The position numbers were made by a program, and so were the translations under genes. Positions 1-54,714 of a stretch of DNA of 64,000 nucleotides are shown here, one piece after another. The notes beneath the pieces are model-generated. The model was given only the letters and a program-made list of their open reading frames with translations. It ran no database searches and was not told the DNA's origin. Source of the stretch: Pyxicephalus adspersus (taxonomy: Eukaryota; Chordata; Amphibia; Anura; Pyxicephalidae); the NCBI RefSeq assembly GCF_032062135.1, contig NC_092859.1:24901598-24965597 (forward strand), given 5' to 3'. Within the stretch, counting starts at the first letter, position 1. Each line of letters opens with the position of its first letter.

Positions 1-341
1 TATATATATATATATAGTGAAAATTTCTTTGTATTGGACTCCAGTTCAAAATTATTTGAATTTCCCGCCAATCCACCCGCCCGCACTGACGTTATGGGGT
101 AAAAACCCGAGAGATCGTCTCTGCATTCGCCGGATGGAGATCAGAAGAGCAGAACATGTCCCCAGGACCTGCGGGGACCAGCAGGACGACGGAGGACAAC
201 AATAGAGCAAGGAAAGTGGGTTGTGTTTTTTTTTTTTTTTTTTTTTAGGTGAAAGCTACCCTGAGTGCCACTCGGGATTACCGCTATTTGCAGGTAAAAT
301 CCACCCAGAGTCACACTCCGTATTACTGCTAGGGGGGTTAA
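1..341. mobile_element. Right part of a TTAA-flanked DNA element (GGCGGT-type ends), cut by window edge
   Basis: The segment ends CTGCTAGGGGG followed by TTAA at 338-341. It shares subterminal blocks with the complete copy at 24587-25169: TTTCCCGCCA, a long poly-T, CTACCCTGAGTG..CTCGGG and the final ATTAC(C/T)GC. The left end is outside the window or replaced by the TA repeat at 1-16. It lies in WNK1 intron 4. Confidence 0.6.
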
Positions 342-44252
<43,911 letters not shown>

Positions 44253-44520
44253 GGTATCTGTAAAGAAGGGGGGAAAGAGTCCTCTCAGCGTGGGTCGGGG
44301 CCCTGGGCGGGCAGCGGGCTGTCAGTCGGCTCCCACGGCCGGAGCTCACTGGCCATGCTGAGAGCGGGACATGAGACGCGGCTGCTGCTTCTTCTCCTGA
44401 CAGGAACACGGCGCGCGCCCTCCTCCCTCTCACTCCTCACAGAACGAATGGCGCGCACGTCGCGCGACGGAGATCTGACACACTGCGCGCGCCGCGGCAC
44501 GCCCACCAACAATCTTATTA
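44253..44520 (-). promoter_or_regulatory. wnk1: WNK1 5' UTR / CpG-rich core promoter
   Basis: This is the only strongly CpG-rich stretch next to the start codon. It has runs such as GCGCGCGC and CGTCGCGCGACGG near 44447-44493 and no TATA box that I can place. CpG-island, TATA-less promoters are usual for WNK1. The transcription start cannot be fixed from sequence alone. Just upstream of the ATG lies a pyrimidine tract ending in CAG (AG at 44259-44258), which resembles a splice acceptor. Confidence 0.7.
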
Positions 44521-45275
44521 GCCTATCGCTGTTCTCGCCCAGTAAAAAAAAAAAAAAAATGTTCCCTCCCCAGCTTCCTAAATCTGCCATACACTCTATC
44601 TACACAGCCCTGACTTCGCCCAGTAACCCCGCCCACATCAGTTTGTGACACTGCTACATTGGCTAACTCCGCCCACTTAGCACCGCCCACTACACTTATT
44701 TGACATGCCTAAACGCGCCCATTTAGACTGGCCCCGCCTTTTATATGCCCGTGACAGGATGCAATTAAAGTCAGCCACGCCCATTTTATATAAAACCCTC
44801 TGCATGTTCTATGTATAATACAGTTTCACCCATTAACCTGATCCACGCCACCAACCAAAAATGACAAATTATTCTCAAAGGAGCCTAAATCCCAAATGAC
44901 TAAAAAGACACCAATCAAGCGCACTTAAAAAAACGCCCAGTCGGATGCGATAGGCTCAAATTTAGGCCACGCCCACATTACCCCTAAAGACACTCCTTTT
45001 TTTTTCGTCCTTTCCACGCCCACTATAATATAAAATATCCCTGCTAGTGTTCTGCTTTTTGCCTGTTCCGAAGAGCCACGCCCTAAGTGCCCTGGACAAG
45101 TACCGACATTTTGATTGGCATGACCAGCCAAAAGTTCCGCTCAGCACTGCAAAAGCGCTGCGTAGGCCAGGACACGCCCACTAACACAACATTGGCCCCG
45201 CCTTTCCACACCGCATGTGACAAAGTGGAAACCACGCCCATTGTTTGCCTTAGTTCTGTGAGTCACGCCCAATGG
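44495..45275. promoter_or_regulatory. Array of GC-box/KLF-type motifs with CCAAT boxes upstream of WNK1
   Basis: About 18 copies of CCACGCCCA, CCGCCCAC, ACGCCCA or CCCCGCC occur in about 780 bp of otherwise AT-rich DNA. Approximate starts are 44498, 44536, 44617, 44629, 44669, 44683, 44715, 44732, 44775, 44844, 44934, 44967, 45014, 45076, 45173, 45195, 45232 and 45263. All are C-rich on the plus strand, that is GTGGGCGTGG-type on the WNK1 strand. CCAAT or ATTGG cores lie among them near 44659, 44911, 45114, 45191 and 45269. SP/KLF and NF-Y factors bind such motifs in other vertebrate promoters; binding here is inferred. Confidence 0.55.
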
Positions 45276-46085
45276 GAGGTGTTTGCAGACCAGCCTACAA
45301 GTCAATGATTTTGGTAGGCTTTGTGCCGCTCCCTTTCCCGAGGGGTTGATGAGGTGTGATGACAATCAAAGGGGATTAGGGCCTGTGTGTGTGTGTATGT
45401 GAGAGTATGGCAATATCAGTGCTCCACTTATAATGGAATGTATGAGCTCATTGGATTTAAAGCAGAACTAAACCAAGTGACTTCAGCTATGGGCGCCGCC
45501 ATCTTGCTTTTTTCTCTTCCTGATGATCCATCCTGATTGGCTGTGCCATGGGTACAAAACTCCCGCACAGGAGTTCAAGCATCCTGGCATACACAAGCCA
45601 GGAATGCACGGTTTCTCTGGCAACTAAAGCTCATGCTGCACATGCGCAGTTCCACTTTTTGCCAAAAACCCAGGCCAATCTAGCAAGGAAGACATACTAT
45701 TGATATTCATATTAAGACATACTCATTGATTTGCCAGGACAGATTGATTAACAACACAGGGGGACCACTGTACACTGAGCTGGTTCTTCGCAGCTGAGAA
45801 TATTTTGATGTGTGTGCGGCCTTAGAAGCGATGTGCACGCTGCTCAGCTTTTGACATTGTTGAATGATCGAGTGTATGTAGAAAAGCTTTTTTTCAGTTT
45901 TATTGAACCCCATATCATATAATGTATGCCAACCTTTGGATGGTTTGCATAGTTCTGTCCTAAAACAAAGAAACACAGTGACAGTGAGGTAATGTGGCGT
46001 CTTAGGAAGGGCACTCTGAACCGTGGTTATCCGGAACTCAGATAACTGGCACCCGACAGCTACGCTTTCTTGATTGCCCTAGCAG
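45276..46085. other. Intergenic, no gene seen
   Basis: It contains a short GT repeat (45382-45402). At 45457-45665 a dispersed-looking segment starts TTTAAAGCAGAACTAAACCA and ends CATGCGCAGTTCCAC. TATCCGGAACTCAGATAACTGG at 46029-46050 looks like an inverted DNA-element end. I recognise no coding sequence. Confidence 0.6.
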
Positions 46086-46505
46086 CCAGAGTTGTGACAT
46101 GTGTTCTGCATTCAAAAACGCACAGCCCTGCTAGGGCTACAGGAGCAACAGGAGAGCAGAGCTGTCAGGAGAGCAGAACAGAGCTGATTGCTCCACTCCG
46201 TGATTGGCTGATGACGGCTCAAGCTTCATCAGGGTTTCCCTTTTCTCAGCCAGTTCCAGGCCACATGAGAGGGGACAGAGCTCCAGGGAACCCAGCAGGC
46301 AAAACCAGATTGGAACTGTGAGTGAAAAAGTGTTGATTTAGTGTGTGTTAGTAAGAGAGGGCACCTTAGTAAGGTGGCCAAAAGCCCAGCCGGGCTACTG
46401 TTTAATAAAAACTGCTATTATTTTGGACTTTTGGAGTCTGCTGTCTCTGATCTGCCTTGTAAGTGTCCCGTTACCATGAGCAACCCCCAGTGATCGACCA
46501 CAATA
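46086..46505 (+). mobile_element. Possible LTR-like segment
   Basis: GGGCTACTGTTTAATAAAAA contains a polyadenylation signal, followed by CTGCTGTCTCTGATCTGCCT and ending near GATCGACCACA. This resembles the R-U5 part of an LTR. No matching second LTR, primer site or coding region was found, so the call is weak. Confidence 0.3.
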
Positions 46506-46748
46506 TGTATATATTATATTTTTTATTTATACATTTTCATGGATAGGAACCAAAGATTAAAACATAATGACAAGGGTCAAAGATAACATGATACAACACA
46601 CATGTTACGTCAATAATTGAATAGGAAATTATTTTACAGGATATAAAGCAAGGCAGAATGCATAGTACTATACATCAAAGTGAAACTAAAGTAAAAAAAA
46701 CACACAGCTTTAATCCCGAAGATCCATCAATCCATTAGATGATTCCTT

Positions 46749-47068
46749 TAAACGGGTCCCGCGTTGTCCTGGTATCCTTCTTGGCCCAGTGCTAAGGAAG
46801 TGCTGGGCGACGCCATCTTCTTCAGTCTACCGGGTTCTTTTTCATATATCACCTGATCTCGCACTGCGCAGGTGCAAAATCAGATGACATAGATGGGTGG
46901 GGAAAACTGTGAATGCGTGAGATCGGCATTTTTTTCCTCCCATTAAAGAAAAGTCTCCTTCTGCACATGCCCAAGATCGGGCATGCGCAGAAAGAGCTGC
47001 CAGAGCCTCCCGAGATGCGTGACATAGGTATTTCAGGAGGCTCTGTGCTCCCATTCTGTCTTGATCGT
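46749..47068 (-). repeat. Dispersed repeat, minus-strand copy of an inverted pair
   Basis: Reverse complement shares GAATGGGAGCACAGAGCC, AATACCTATGTCACGCATCT, GGCATGTGCAG, GAGATCAGGTGATAT and AACGCGGGACCCG with 38632-38920. A T or A tract lies next to it (47083-47103). Confidence 0.6.
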
Positions 47069-47442
47069 CGTGGTGCTGCACCCTTTTTTTTTTACTTAAA
47101 AAATAAATACATTTTTACTTTATATAAAGGGTTGTCTACTCTTTGATGTAAAGAATACATTTTGAGTTTTGGTCCACTCTAAGTGAGAAACACTCCACCT
47201 TTTATTGATAAGAAGCTGCTCCAGTCCAGTTACTTTGCTCAGGCTGAAATGATGTCCTCAATCTTCTGCAATTATTTAGTCTCCTTTTCCTCAATGAATA
47301 AACTGCAACCTTGTAACTTTGCAACATTGTAACAAGCCGCAAGGTGAGACGTTGTGGGAGGGGTTGACTAGTGTCAGACATCTGTGGACACAGCCAGGAA
47401 CTGTACTGGTGCCAAGAACTACACAGGAACCACGATCTACAA

Positions 47443-47600
47443 TATTATATTATTATTCTTGTATTTGTAAAGCGACAACATATTAGGCAGTGCTGTACAA
47501 TAAACAGGGTTTGCAAATGACTGACAGATACAAACAATGGCACAGGAGGATGAGAGGACCCTGCCCTAAAAAGCTTACATTACTGGGTAGTCTCCAAGGT
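47443..47600 (-). mobile_element. L2-like LINE 3' end fragment
   Basis: TTGTAAAGCGACAACATATT, AGGCAGTGCTGTACAATAAA and GACCCTGCCCTAAAAAGCTT on the plus strand, reverse of the 40254 copy. Confidence 0.55.
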
Positions 47601-47756
47601 GGTATTCCAGTCCAGGAAGTAGATGATGACCATGATTGACACCTAAACAAAAATAGGTTTCATCCTACATAAAAGTATTGGCAAGGGGAATACTGTGATC
47701 TCTATTAGAGAATGGTCCTTCTCAACATATTCAGCTTGCTTCTACTTTCTACTTAC

Positions 47757-48062
47757 TTAAAATAGAACTCAAATCCCATCTTTTGAAACTTGCCTACCTA
47801 TCTTCTTCTGTCTCTCAAACACTCACTACTTCCCACCACTACATATCTCCCCTCCTATTGTGTGTTACTTACCTCACCTCCTAGATTGGAAGCTCTTTGG
47901 GGCAGGGTCCTCTCCTCCTGTGTTGCATGTTGCAAATGCTCTCCTCCTTCTGTCTGTATCTGTCTGTCATTTGGAACCCCTGTTTATTGTACAGTGCTGT
48001 GTAATATGTTGGCGCTATATAAATCTTGTTTATTAATAATATTAATAATAATATTAATAATA
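47757..48062 (+). mobile_element. L2-like LINE 3' end, sense copy
   Basis: CCTACCTATCTTCTTCTGTC, CACTACTTCCCACCACTACA, GATTGGAAGCTCTTTGGGGC, TACAGTGCTGTGTAATATGT and TGGCGCTATATAAATCTTG, ending in a TTAATAATA-rich tail. Confidence 0.65.
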
Positions 48063-48678
48063 AATGCTTGGAAGTGGCATTTTTTGGATGAAGGGTCCAC
48101 ACTTTAAGTGTGGGAAACTTAATGGTATAAAGAGTAATGGTTTTCACTGACATTTCTTCAAGTGAGCACATTTTTGTATTAGTGCCATGTAGAACATTTG
48201 TATGTTGAGCTTGGCGTTCATTTATGGCAACATTTTTTATGGTAAAAACAAGAAATTACCTTCTGCAGAACAACTTACAACCCCCCACCCCACTACTACA
48301 TACACAAACCTAAACTGAATTGAAGAATAATAACCTGAATATAAATTTAACCTGAACCTAATTAAATCTAATGTTGGCTTTAACATCCTAATGTAAATTC
48401 AAAAGTTCTTTTCAATATATTTAATTACAAGTTTATATAAATTACAACTTTTACTATAATAACCACTGGTGGCCCTACTTTGAACTCCCTTGTTCAGGCA
48501 ATTTTTTATTATGGGGTATCAACGCTTTGTCTTTGTTTTACCTTGTCTGCCGTTCTCGTGCATGAAGATAGGACTTTGCAAAGAGGGTGTAGGGGATCAG
48601 CAACGCTAAGATGCAACAAAGAATTCAAGAAAAGGTGAATGCTAAAATTTTATTTAAAAAAAACTTATGATTCATAGG
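48063..48678. other. Intergenic, no gene seen
   Basis: AT-rich sequence without a recognisable repeat or coding region. Confidence 0.6.
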
Positions 48679-48825
48679 GCTCTTTTTAAAAATCAGGGAA
48701 GCTGAAATTCCCTCAAACATTCCCTGGTAGGGATTAATTATTGTCATAGAAACACAATGACCTGGGAGATTCCCACCCAGGGAATGTTTGAGTGAAAGTC
48801 AGATTCCCTGTTTTATAAAAAGAGC
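48679..48825. mobile_element. Palindromic MITE with about 50-bp arms
   Basis: The left arm reads GCTCTTTTTAAAAATCAGGG and the reverse of the right arm GCTCTTTTTATAAAACAGGG. Both continue to CTCAAACATTCCCTGG. Only about 45 bp lie between the arms. It can fold into one long hairpin and has no coding capacity. Confidence 0.75.
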
Positions 48826-49318
48826 GGATTGTGTGGAGTTGACAGATTCGCAAGTTGGTCTTAAAGCTTTACAGATTTGCAAAACTTTACTATCAAAGTA
48901 CATTAAAGAAAACAAAAGATACTGGATAAAGTGATGTTCCAAATTCTAGTTTGAGGATATAGGAACAAAGCTCCTCTTTGTTTGCAGGTGAGAAAAGAAA
49001 ACCTTAAAATGAATATAAAGTTGTACGATTGTTTTCACTGCATGTGATATAGCTGATTGGGATGTGAGTCACCCACTCTTTGCCGGCCAGTTGTCGGTGT
49101 GAAGGATCCTCTTGCAGTTCGCCCCTTGATCTATGTATCTTGGCAGATGTACAGAAGGATGCATGTGAAAGGGTGATCGCAGCAAGTGGTGTAAGGTAAT
49201 ACCCAGCAATTGGCAGATGCCATAACCCGTTAACCCCCCTTAATGCCGGCGTATAATCATAAATGATCATATGCACTCAATCATACTTGATTGCTTTTCA
49301 CAACTGGATAGTCTATAC
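48826..49318. other. Intergenic, no gene seen
   Basis: No recognised element apart from TTAACCCCCCTTA near 49230, which resembles an isolated end of the GGCGGT family. Confidence 0.5.
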
Positions 49319-49465
49319 CAGTGCTTCTCAACCGGGGATTGTGAAATTGTAAGGAAAATGCTAGGGGTTCCCTAAGAAATGTACAATTTGTGCCTTTCAG
49401 GTCAATTTAAGTGACACCAATGATCTTTTTGGCCAAGGTAACATTCTTCCCCCTGGCATTATTCT
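49319..49465 (+). mobile_element. hAT-like old repeat, uninterrupted plus-strand copy
   Basis: CAGTGCTTCTCAACCGGGGA, then GTGCCTTTCAGGTCAATTTA and AGTGACACCAATGATCTTTT. It shows the sequence that the insertion at 16562-17258 interrupts in another copy. Confidence 0.65.
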
Positions 49466-49808
49466 CACTAAACACAACATTATTATACTCTGAGCTGTGG
49501 ATATAGAAATGATAACAGGTTTCATGAAGACCTGAAAATTATTTCAATGTTTCCCCCATATTACAAACATAGAGAAAGGCTGATATATACCTATTGTATG
49601 TAAAACTGCTTTTGAACTCTTTAAAGTAGACCTATATCTAATTCAGAGAATTTTTATGTTCCACACATAATCCAGCATGACTGTGCACAGGCCTCGCTGT
49701 AAAGACATGCTCTGGCCAGTTTGCTGTGAAGGAACTTTAAGGAAACTTGGCCTCAACCCCACTGTATTACCTTTGATACAAACTAGAACAATTGCAGCCA
49801 GGTCAAAT

Positions 49809-50031
49809 ACAGTGGTACCTTGGTATAAGTCCTTAATTTGTTCCAGCTCCTTGGATTTATACCAAACAGGACTCCGTTCCCATGAAAAAAAAATCCTATT
49901 GTTATTGGCATATTATACACTGATGGCGTTGTATAAAATAATTTAAACACTGCTTAATACTAAAGTACATAAATACAAAGGCAATTAGATGAAATAAATG
50001 AAAATGTAACCTCACTTTACCTTGCTGAGAA
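49809..50031 (+). mobile_element. DNA-element left end truncated by the assembly gap
   Basis: Begins CAGTGGTACCTTGGTATAAG and TCCTTAATTTGTTCCAGC, a transposon-end style I have seen in frog and reptile DNA. The other end is not visible because unknown bases start at 50032. Confidence 0.45.
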
Positions 50032-50727
50032 NNNNNNNNNNNNNNNNNNNNNNNNNNNNNNNNNNNNNNNNNNNNNNNNNNNNNNNNNNNNNNNNNNNNN
50101 NNNNNNNNNNNNNNNNNNNNNNNNNNNNNNNNNNNNNNNNNNNNNNNNNNNNNNNNNNNNNNNNNNNNNNNNNNNNNNNNNNNNNNNNNNNNNNNNNNNN
50201 NNNNNNNNNNNNNNNNNNNNNNNNNNNNNNNNNNNNNNNNNNNNNNNNNNNNNNNNNNNNNNNNNNNNNNNNNNNNNNNNNNNNNNNNNNNNNNNNNNNN
50301 NNNNNNNNNNNNNNNNNNNNNNNNNNNNNNNNNNNNNNNNNNNNNNNNNNNNNNNNNNNNNNNNNNNNNNNNNNNNNNNNNNNNNNNNNNNNNNNNNNNN
50401 NNNNNNNNNNNNNNNNNNNNNNNNNNNNNNNNNNNNNNNNNNNNNNNNNNNNNNNNNNNNNNNNNNNNNNNNNNNNNNNNNNNNNNNNNNNNNNNNNNNN
50501 NNNNNNNNNNNNNNNNNNNNNNNNNNNNNNNNNNNNNNNNNNNNNNNNNNNNNNNNNNNNNNNNNNNNNNNNNNNNNNNNNNNNNNNNNNNNNNNNNNNN
50601 NNNNNNNNNNNNNNNNNNNNNNNNNNNNNNNNNNNNNNNNNNNNNNNNNNNNNNNNNNNNNNNNNNNNNNNNNNNNNNNNNNNNNNNNNNNNNNNNNNNN
50701 NNNNNNNNNNNNNNNNNNNNNNNNNNN
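50032..50727. other. Assembly gap (N run, 696 bases)
   Basis: All bases are N. Any open frame that spans it is an artefact. The right flank is a tandem repeat that probably continues into the gap. Confidence 0.99.
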
Positions 50728-50940
50728 AGACACAGACAGGGGTCTGTGTGAGAAAGGTCTGTTTGGAGACACAGACAGGGGTCTGTGTGAGAGAACTCTG
50801 CTTGGAGAGACACAGACAGGGGCGCTGTGTGAGGAGCTCTGCTTGGAGACACAGACAGACAGTCGTGTGAGGGAGGTCTGCTGAGAGACTCAGAAAGTCG
50901 GTCTGGGTGAGTGAGCTAAAGTCAATCTGTGTGAGTGAGC
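50728..50940 (+). repeat. Minisatellite, unit about 39 bp
   Basis: Four to five units beginning AGACACAGACAGGGGTCTGT and ending near CTCTGCTTGG, decaying to the right. Each unit holds the inverted repeat CACAGAC..GTCTGTG. Confidence 0.85.
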
Positions 50941-51195
50941 TCAAAAGTGAGTAGAAGGTTGCTGAAAGCTTGGTTTTGAGCTGACAGGGAGAAGCCCTCC
51001 AGCTGATAGACAGGGACGACTGATGTATAGTAAGTGCCAGACAGGCAAGGTTTTCTTTTGCTGTTTTGTTATTTTATCTGCAACCTTCAATAAAGCTGGC
51101 TGCAAGCTTAAGGCTGATACCTTGGTGTGTGATCTGAGTTGGATGAACCAGACAAGTGCCCTTTGACCCCAGCAAAGGCGATCCTGAGCGTAACC
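50941..51195 (+). mobile_element. Possible LTR or retroposon 3' end
   Basis: Contains ACCTTCAATAAAGCTGGCTG (polyadenylation signal) then GGCTGATACCTTGGTGTGTG and ends TAACCCCTCGCA. The layout is compatible with an LTR end. No partner was found. Confidence 0.3.
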
Positions 51196-51202
51196 CCTCG
51201 CA

Positions 51203-51236
<34 letters not shown>

Positions 51237-51245
51237 ATATACTCA
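51196..51245. repeat. AT microsatellite
   Basis: Alternating AT with one TTT interruption. Confidence 0.95.
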
Positions 51246-51417
51246 TACATATAGTCATAAGGTCTTGTGAAAAACCTTTTCCACAAGAGTGTGTGTTCTT
51301 TCTGTTTCTTTTTTGGTTTTGCAACAAGCTCATATGAATGTGACGCAAAGATTTGCCATTTTATGAAAAGCAATCAATCCTAACCACCCTGCTTGGACTA
51401 TACAAAATAAAAGTGTG

Positions 51418-51716
51418 TCTTAAGCCTAATACAGACATCAGATCAGGTCAATGGAAATGATCTTTTGCAATTGTTTTCAGTGACAGATGAATGAATGAGC
51501 AGGTTATACACAGTGCCTTTTTATTTCATGAAGTGGGAAGGGAAGAGTGAGTGTCATCCTTCTGTGCTCTCCTCCTATCAGTCGTTCATCAATCTGCCAC
51601 AGGAGGATTGGACAATTTCAGGGAACCATGGTACACATGTAAGTATTTTGCATGAGAAGAACACAACTGTTCATCTCAAGCAACAATTGTCTCATGTGTG
51701 TATATTAGGCTTTTAA
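51418..51716. mobile_element. MITE with TAAGCCTAATA ends
   Basis: The left end TAAGCCTAATACAGACATCA pairs with the reverse of ATGTGTGTATATTAGGCTTT at 51693-51712. The overall layout (CTCTCCTCC block in the middle) recalls the GTGTAC..AGCTT family but is diverged. Confidence 0.5.
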
Positions 51717-52165
51717 CAGTTTGAGATTAGCCATCAACTCTGGCAATTTCTGATCAGGCCTTTTAGCTAGTTTTACCAATCACCTTTATTGGTCTCCCAG
51801 GAAATTTTCTACGCTGAAGAGTCATTACCACCAGCAGAGTTGCAGGCTTTCATGTAAGGTTTCCATACATTATCCAATGGTTTCAAAAGATTGGATGTCA
51901 AATTCAACAACATCATATAATTTATATAAAACTAGGACATTCCCAATCAATTTATGGGTCAAACATGCCTACAGATGCATAAAATCTGCCCATCCCCTGT
52001 TACACCAGGATCTCTGCTATTTATCTGTACCTCATCCTAATGATAGAAGCAATGACTGCACAATCAAAACTTTATTTCCCTGTTTTGGGGACATTTATTA
52101 AAAAAGTACTATTTTTTAAATAACTGATTGCATCTTAGTGCCTTTAAGTAGGTTCATGACTAAAT
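51717..52165. other. Intergenic, no gene seen
   Basis: AT-rich; no element recognised. Confidence 0.5.
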
Positions 52166-52255
52166 TACAGGAAGTCCCCGGGTTACATACAAGATAGGGA
52201 CTGTAGGTTTGTTCTTAAGTTAAATTTGTATGTAAGTCGGAACAGGTACATTATT

Positions 52256-53514
52256 GTATACCATCTCCCAAAAGATAAGAAAATAATAGTTTAACTTTCC
52301 TAATTGTATCAGTGTTCTATTACATGGTCAAGGATAAATATAGAAGTGTTAAAGTGAACTTGTCATGGGACTTCTAAAACTTATGCCTGTGATTATTTTT
52401 TATACCATGCCTTGCTTTACTAGGCAAAATAGGAAAGTTTTCCAACACTTCTAAACACCTTAAAGCAACACTTCAGTTTAAATTTAAAACAGTGCATCTT
52501 ATTATGTGCATGCCCCATTAAATCCCTCATACTTTTTTGGAGTGGATTTCATTTCAAGACAACCCTTGCTCACTGGAGGAATTGTTCTTTTTGCAGAGGT
52601 CTTATACCCTATCTGCTTAGTAAAAGTCACCTGAAAAAAATATATGCTCCCTCCACTCTTCCTTGGTCTCCGCCATGTCCCATAATGTTCCAGGCATCCC
52701 AGTTTCCTTTATTGGGCCTGATTTCTTAAAGCTCCCAAGGCTGGAGAGGATACACTTTCCTTTCATCAATGAAGCTGGGTGATCCAGCAAACCTGAAATG
52801 AATCTAGTCTAGGATTCAAAAAATTTTTCTAGGAAATAATGATGAAAGTGTCGCCTCTCCAGTTTTGGTGAGCTTTCATAAATCAGGCCCATTATCTCTG
52901 ATACCCTCCACAATCAGTAGTGTTTCCATGTATCCCTGCCAAGCTCATGCACCCTGATGATTGGAGAGCTATATATGTTGGAGCCCTGCAGAGATAATAG
53001 CATGATTTGTAAATACTGTACTAGCAAGCTGTAGGGTTTTTTATTTAGGATGTGGCTACTGTAAAGATAAAAGTTGTCTAATCTAAATTCTGCTCAGAGT
53101 TAAAATCTTTAACATAACCCGTTTACATTCTCCTTTTTTGTCATTTAAGTTATAACTACACTTTAGGAAGTAAAAGTGTTGGTTAAACATCCTTATAGAT
53201 TACATAATTTAAACACTTCCCTCCCTTAATACACTAACCCCCTCAGCATTTTCATTTGTTCTGGGAGAACACAACCCAAAACTGAACATTTTCTTTTCTT
53301 TCTAATAGCTTAAATAAAAGTAGTGAAAAATCAAAACTGTCCATGAAAAGAAAATGAGACCCTACACTTTAAGGGTCATGTCATATAAGTAATTTTGTAG
53401 CCATTACAGAATTGCCCTACCTGGTTTTTGATTCCAGGATGAAATGCATTGCAGTCACAGACCTGTGTTGCTGTAATTCCAGCAACTTTTTTGCTCAGTT
53501 GCTGATTACTTTCT
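52256..53514 (+). repeat. Direct repeat copy 1 (1,259 bp, nearly identical to 55513-56771)
   Basis: Starts GTATACCATCTCCCAAAAGA and ends CAGTTGCTGATTACTTTCT. Both copies have exactly the same length and differ at only a handful of positions (for instance TTTACTAGG against TTTAATAGG, and CAGTAGTG against CAGTGGTG). Confidence 0.95.
52714..52890. mobile_element. Palindromic MITE, GGGCCTGATT family, copy 1
   Basis: GGGCCTGATTTCTTAAAGCT at the left; the reverse of the right end is GGGCCTGATTTATGAAAGCT. The arms carry GGCTGGAGAGGATACACTTT against GGAGAGGCGACACTTT. It lies inside direct-repeat copy 1. Confidence 0.7.
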
Positions 53515-54700
53515 GCAGTGTTTGGAGCTAAAGAAATGCCAGTTTCAGTAGCTGATTGTGATATGGTATGCAGTTGTAGATAACCATTGCACAACAGAGA
53601 AATAAAGCTGCTTAGGTAAGTATTTTTCTTAGCAACTTTGTCTCCATCTAACTATAACAATATTGTCTTCTCATAACTGTATGGTGTTATTACCTAATCA
53701 TTTTGTATTTAAAAAAATATGATTTCCTTTTTTCGCCTTTTGGTATATTTTAACCACCTTAACATGCAGGCCAAGCTGTCCAAAATAAATAAAAAAAAAA
53801 ACAAATGCTGGGAGTGCTTACAACAACTAGCTTTTATTCTTTAAATGGGGTTTAAAGTAATTTAATCATTTTTTTTTCTGCCTCTTTACCCATTTGTTAC
53901 CCCCTTCTTGTGAACCCTATTTCAACCTCCTTGTGTCTTCATTTTTAACCTCCTTATCACCCGTACCCCTTTCTAATGGCTTACTATTACTTTCCATAAA
54001 AGCCTGTTGTGGGAACACACATGTTACTACTTGCAAGTTAAAGCACATACCATGCAGTTGTGTGTTGCAGTGGCATTTTTTCTTAATGTCACCCCTGACA
54101 TACCCTCTTAGCACACAAGCTTCACAACACACTATAGCATGTTTCTATGCTCTGAGATGCCAAAAATGTGTGTATGTTTTTGTGCACTGGTGTTCAAGGG
54201 CTGCCTAATGCAATGTAGGGTACAACATGACCCCAGCATATGGAAACATGAGGTCATGATCTGAATAGGTCCCGAAGGATTAGGGTATGAGGAAATGAGT
54301 CATTTGCCTTTGTTTCTTCATTTTCACCTATAGGGTTCTACGATTATTTTCCATTTATGGCTTAAGGATCACTGTTGAGAGGTGGCCCCTTGTGTCACTT
54401 TATAATTATCCTAATTATCTTAATCTTAATAATCCTGTCTTAATAATTGCCTTATTGTTATTTTAATTGCATTATTGTCATATCATTGTTCATTGCTGAG
54501 TTTATTATTGTTCATTGCTGACTGTACTTTAGTCCTTTATAATAAAGTTTTCCAAACATGAAAAATGCATAATACAATAAAAACCTATTGAATGAAAAAA
54601 CTATCTCGTTGGAGTTTGCAGGGAAGCCCCATTCGTATCTAGGAGGCGGCCATCCGTATAGCAGATGTCTTTAACTCGGGGACTACCTGTAGTATAAAGT
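53515..54700. other. Intergenic between duplicated blocks, no gene seen
   Basis: AT-rich, with CTTAATAATT-type simple sequence near 54400-54540. No coding sequence recognised. Confidence 0.5.
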
Positions 54701-54714
54701 CATCTACTAGTGCA

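Larger units (their letters stand above)
52166..54691. mobile_element. Candidate DNA element with TACAGG(A/T)AGTCCCCG ends
   Basis: The left end TACAGGAAGTCCCCGGGTTA and the reverse of the right end TACAGGTAGTCCCCGAGTTA match at 18 of 20 or better and both abut TA. It would be 2.5 kb and contain the first 1,259-bp repeat. No transposase is visible. The two ends could also belong to separate small elements of one family. Confidence 0.4.

Noticed and set aside
49902..50944. Long open frames of about 250-316 codons across 50 kb
   Set aside because: Nearly all codons are unknown bases of the assembly gap.
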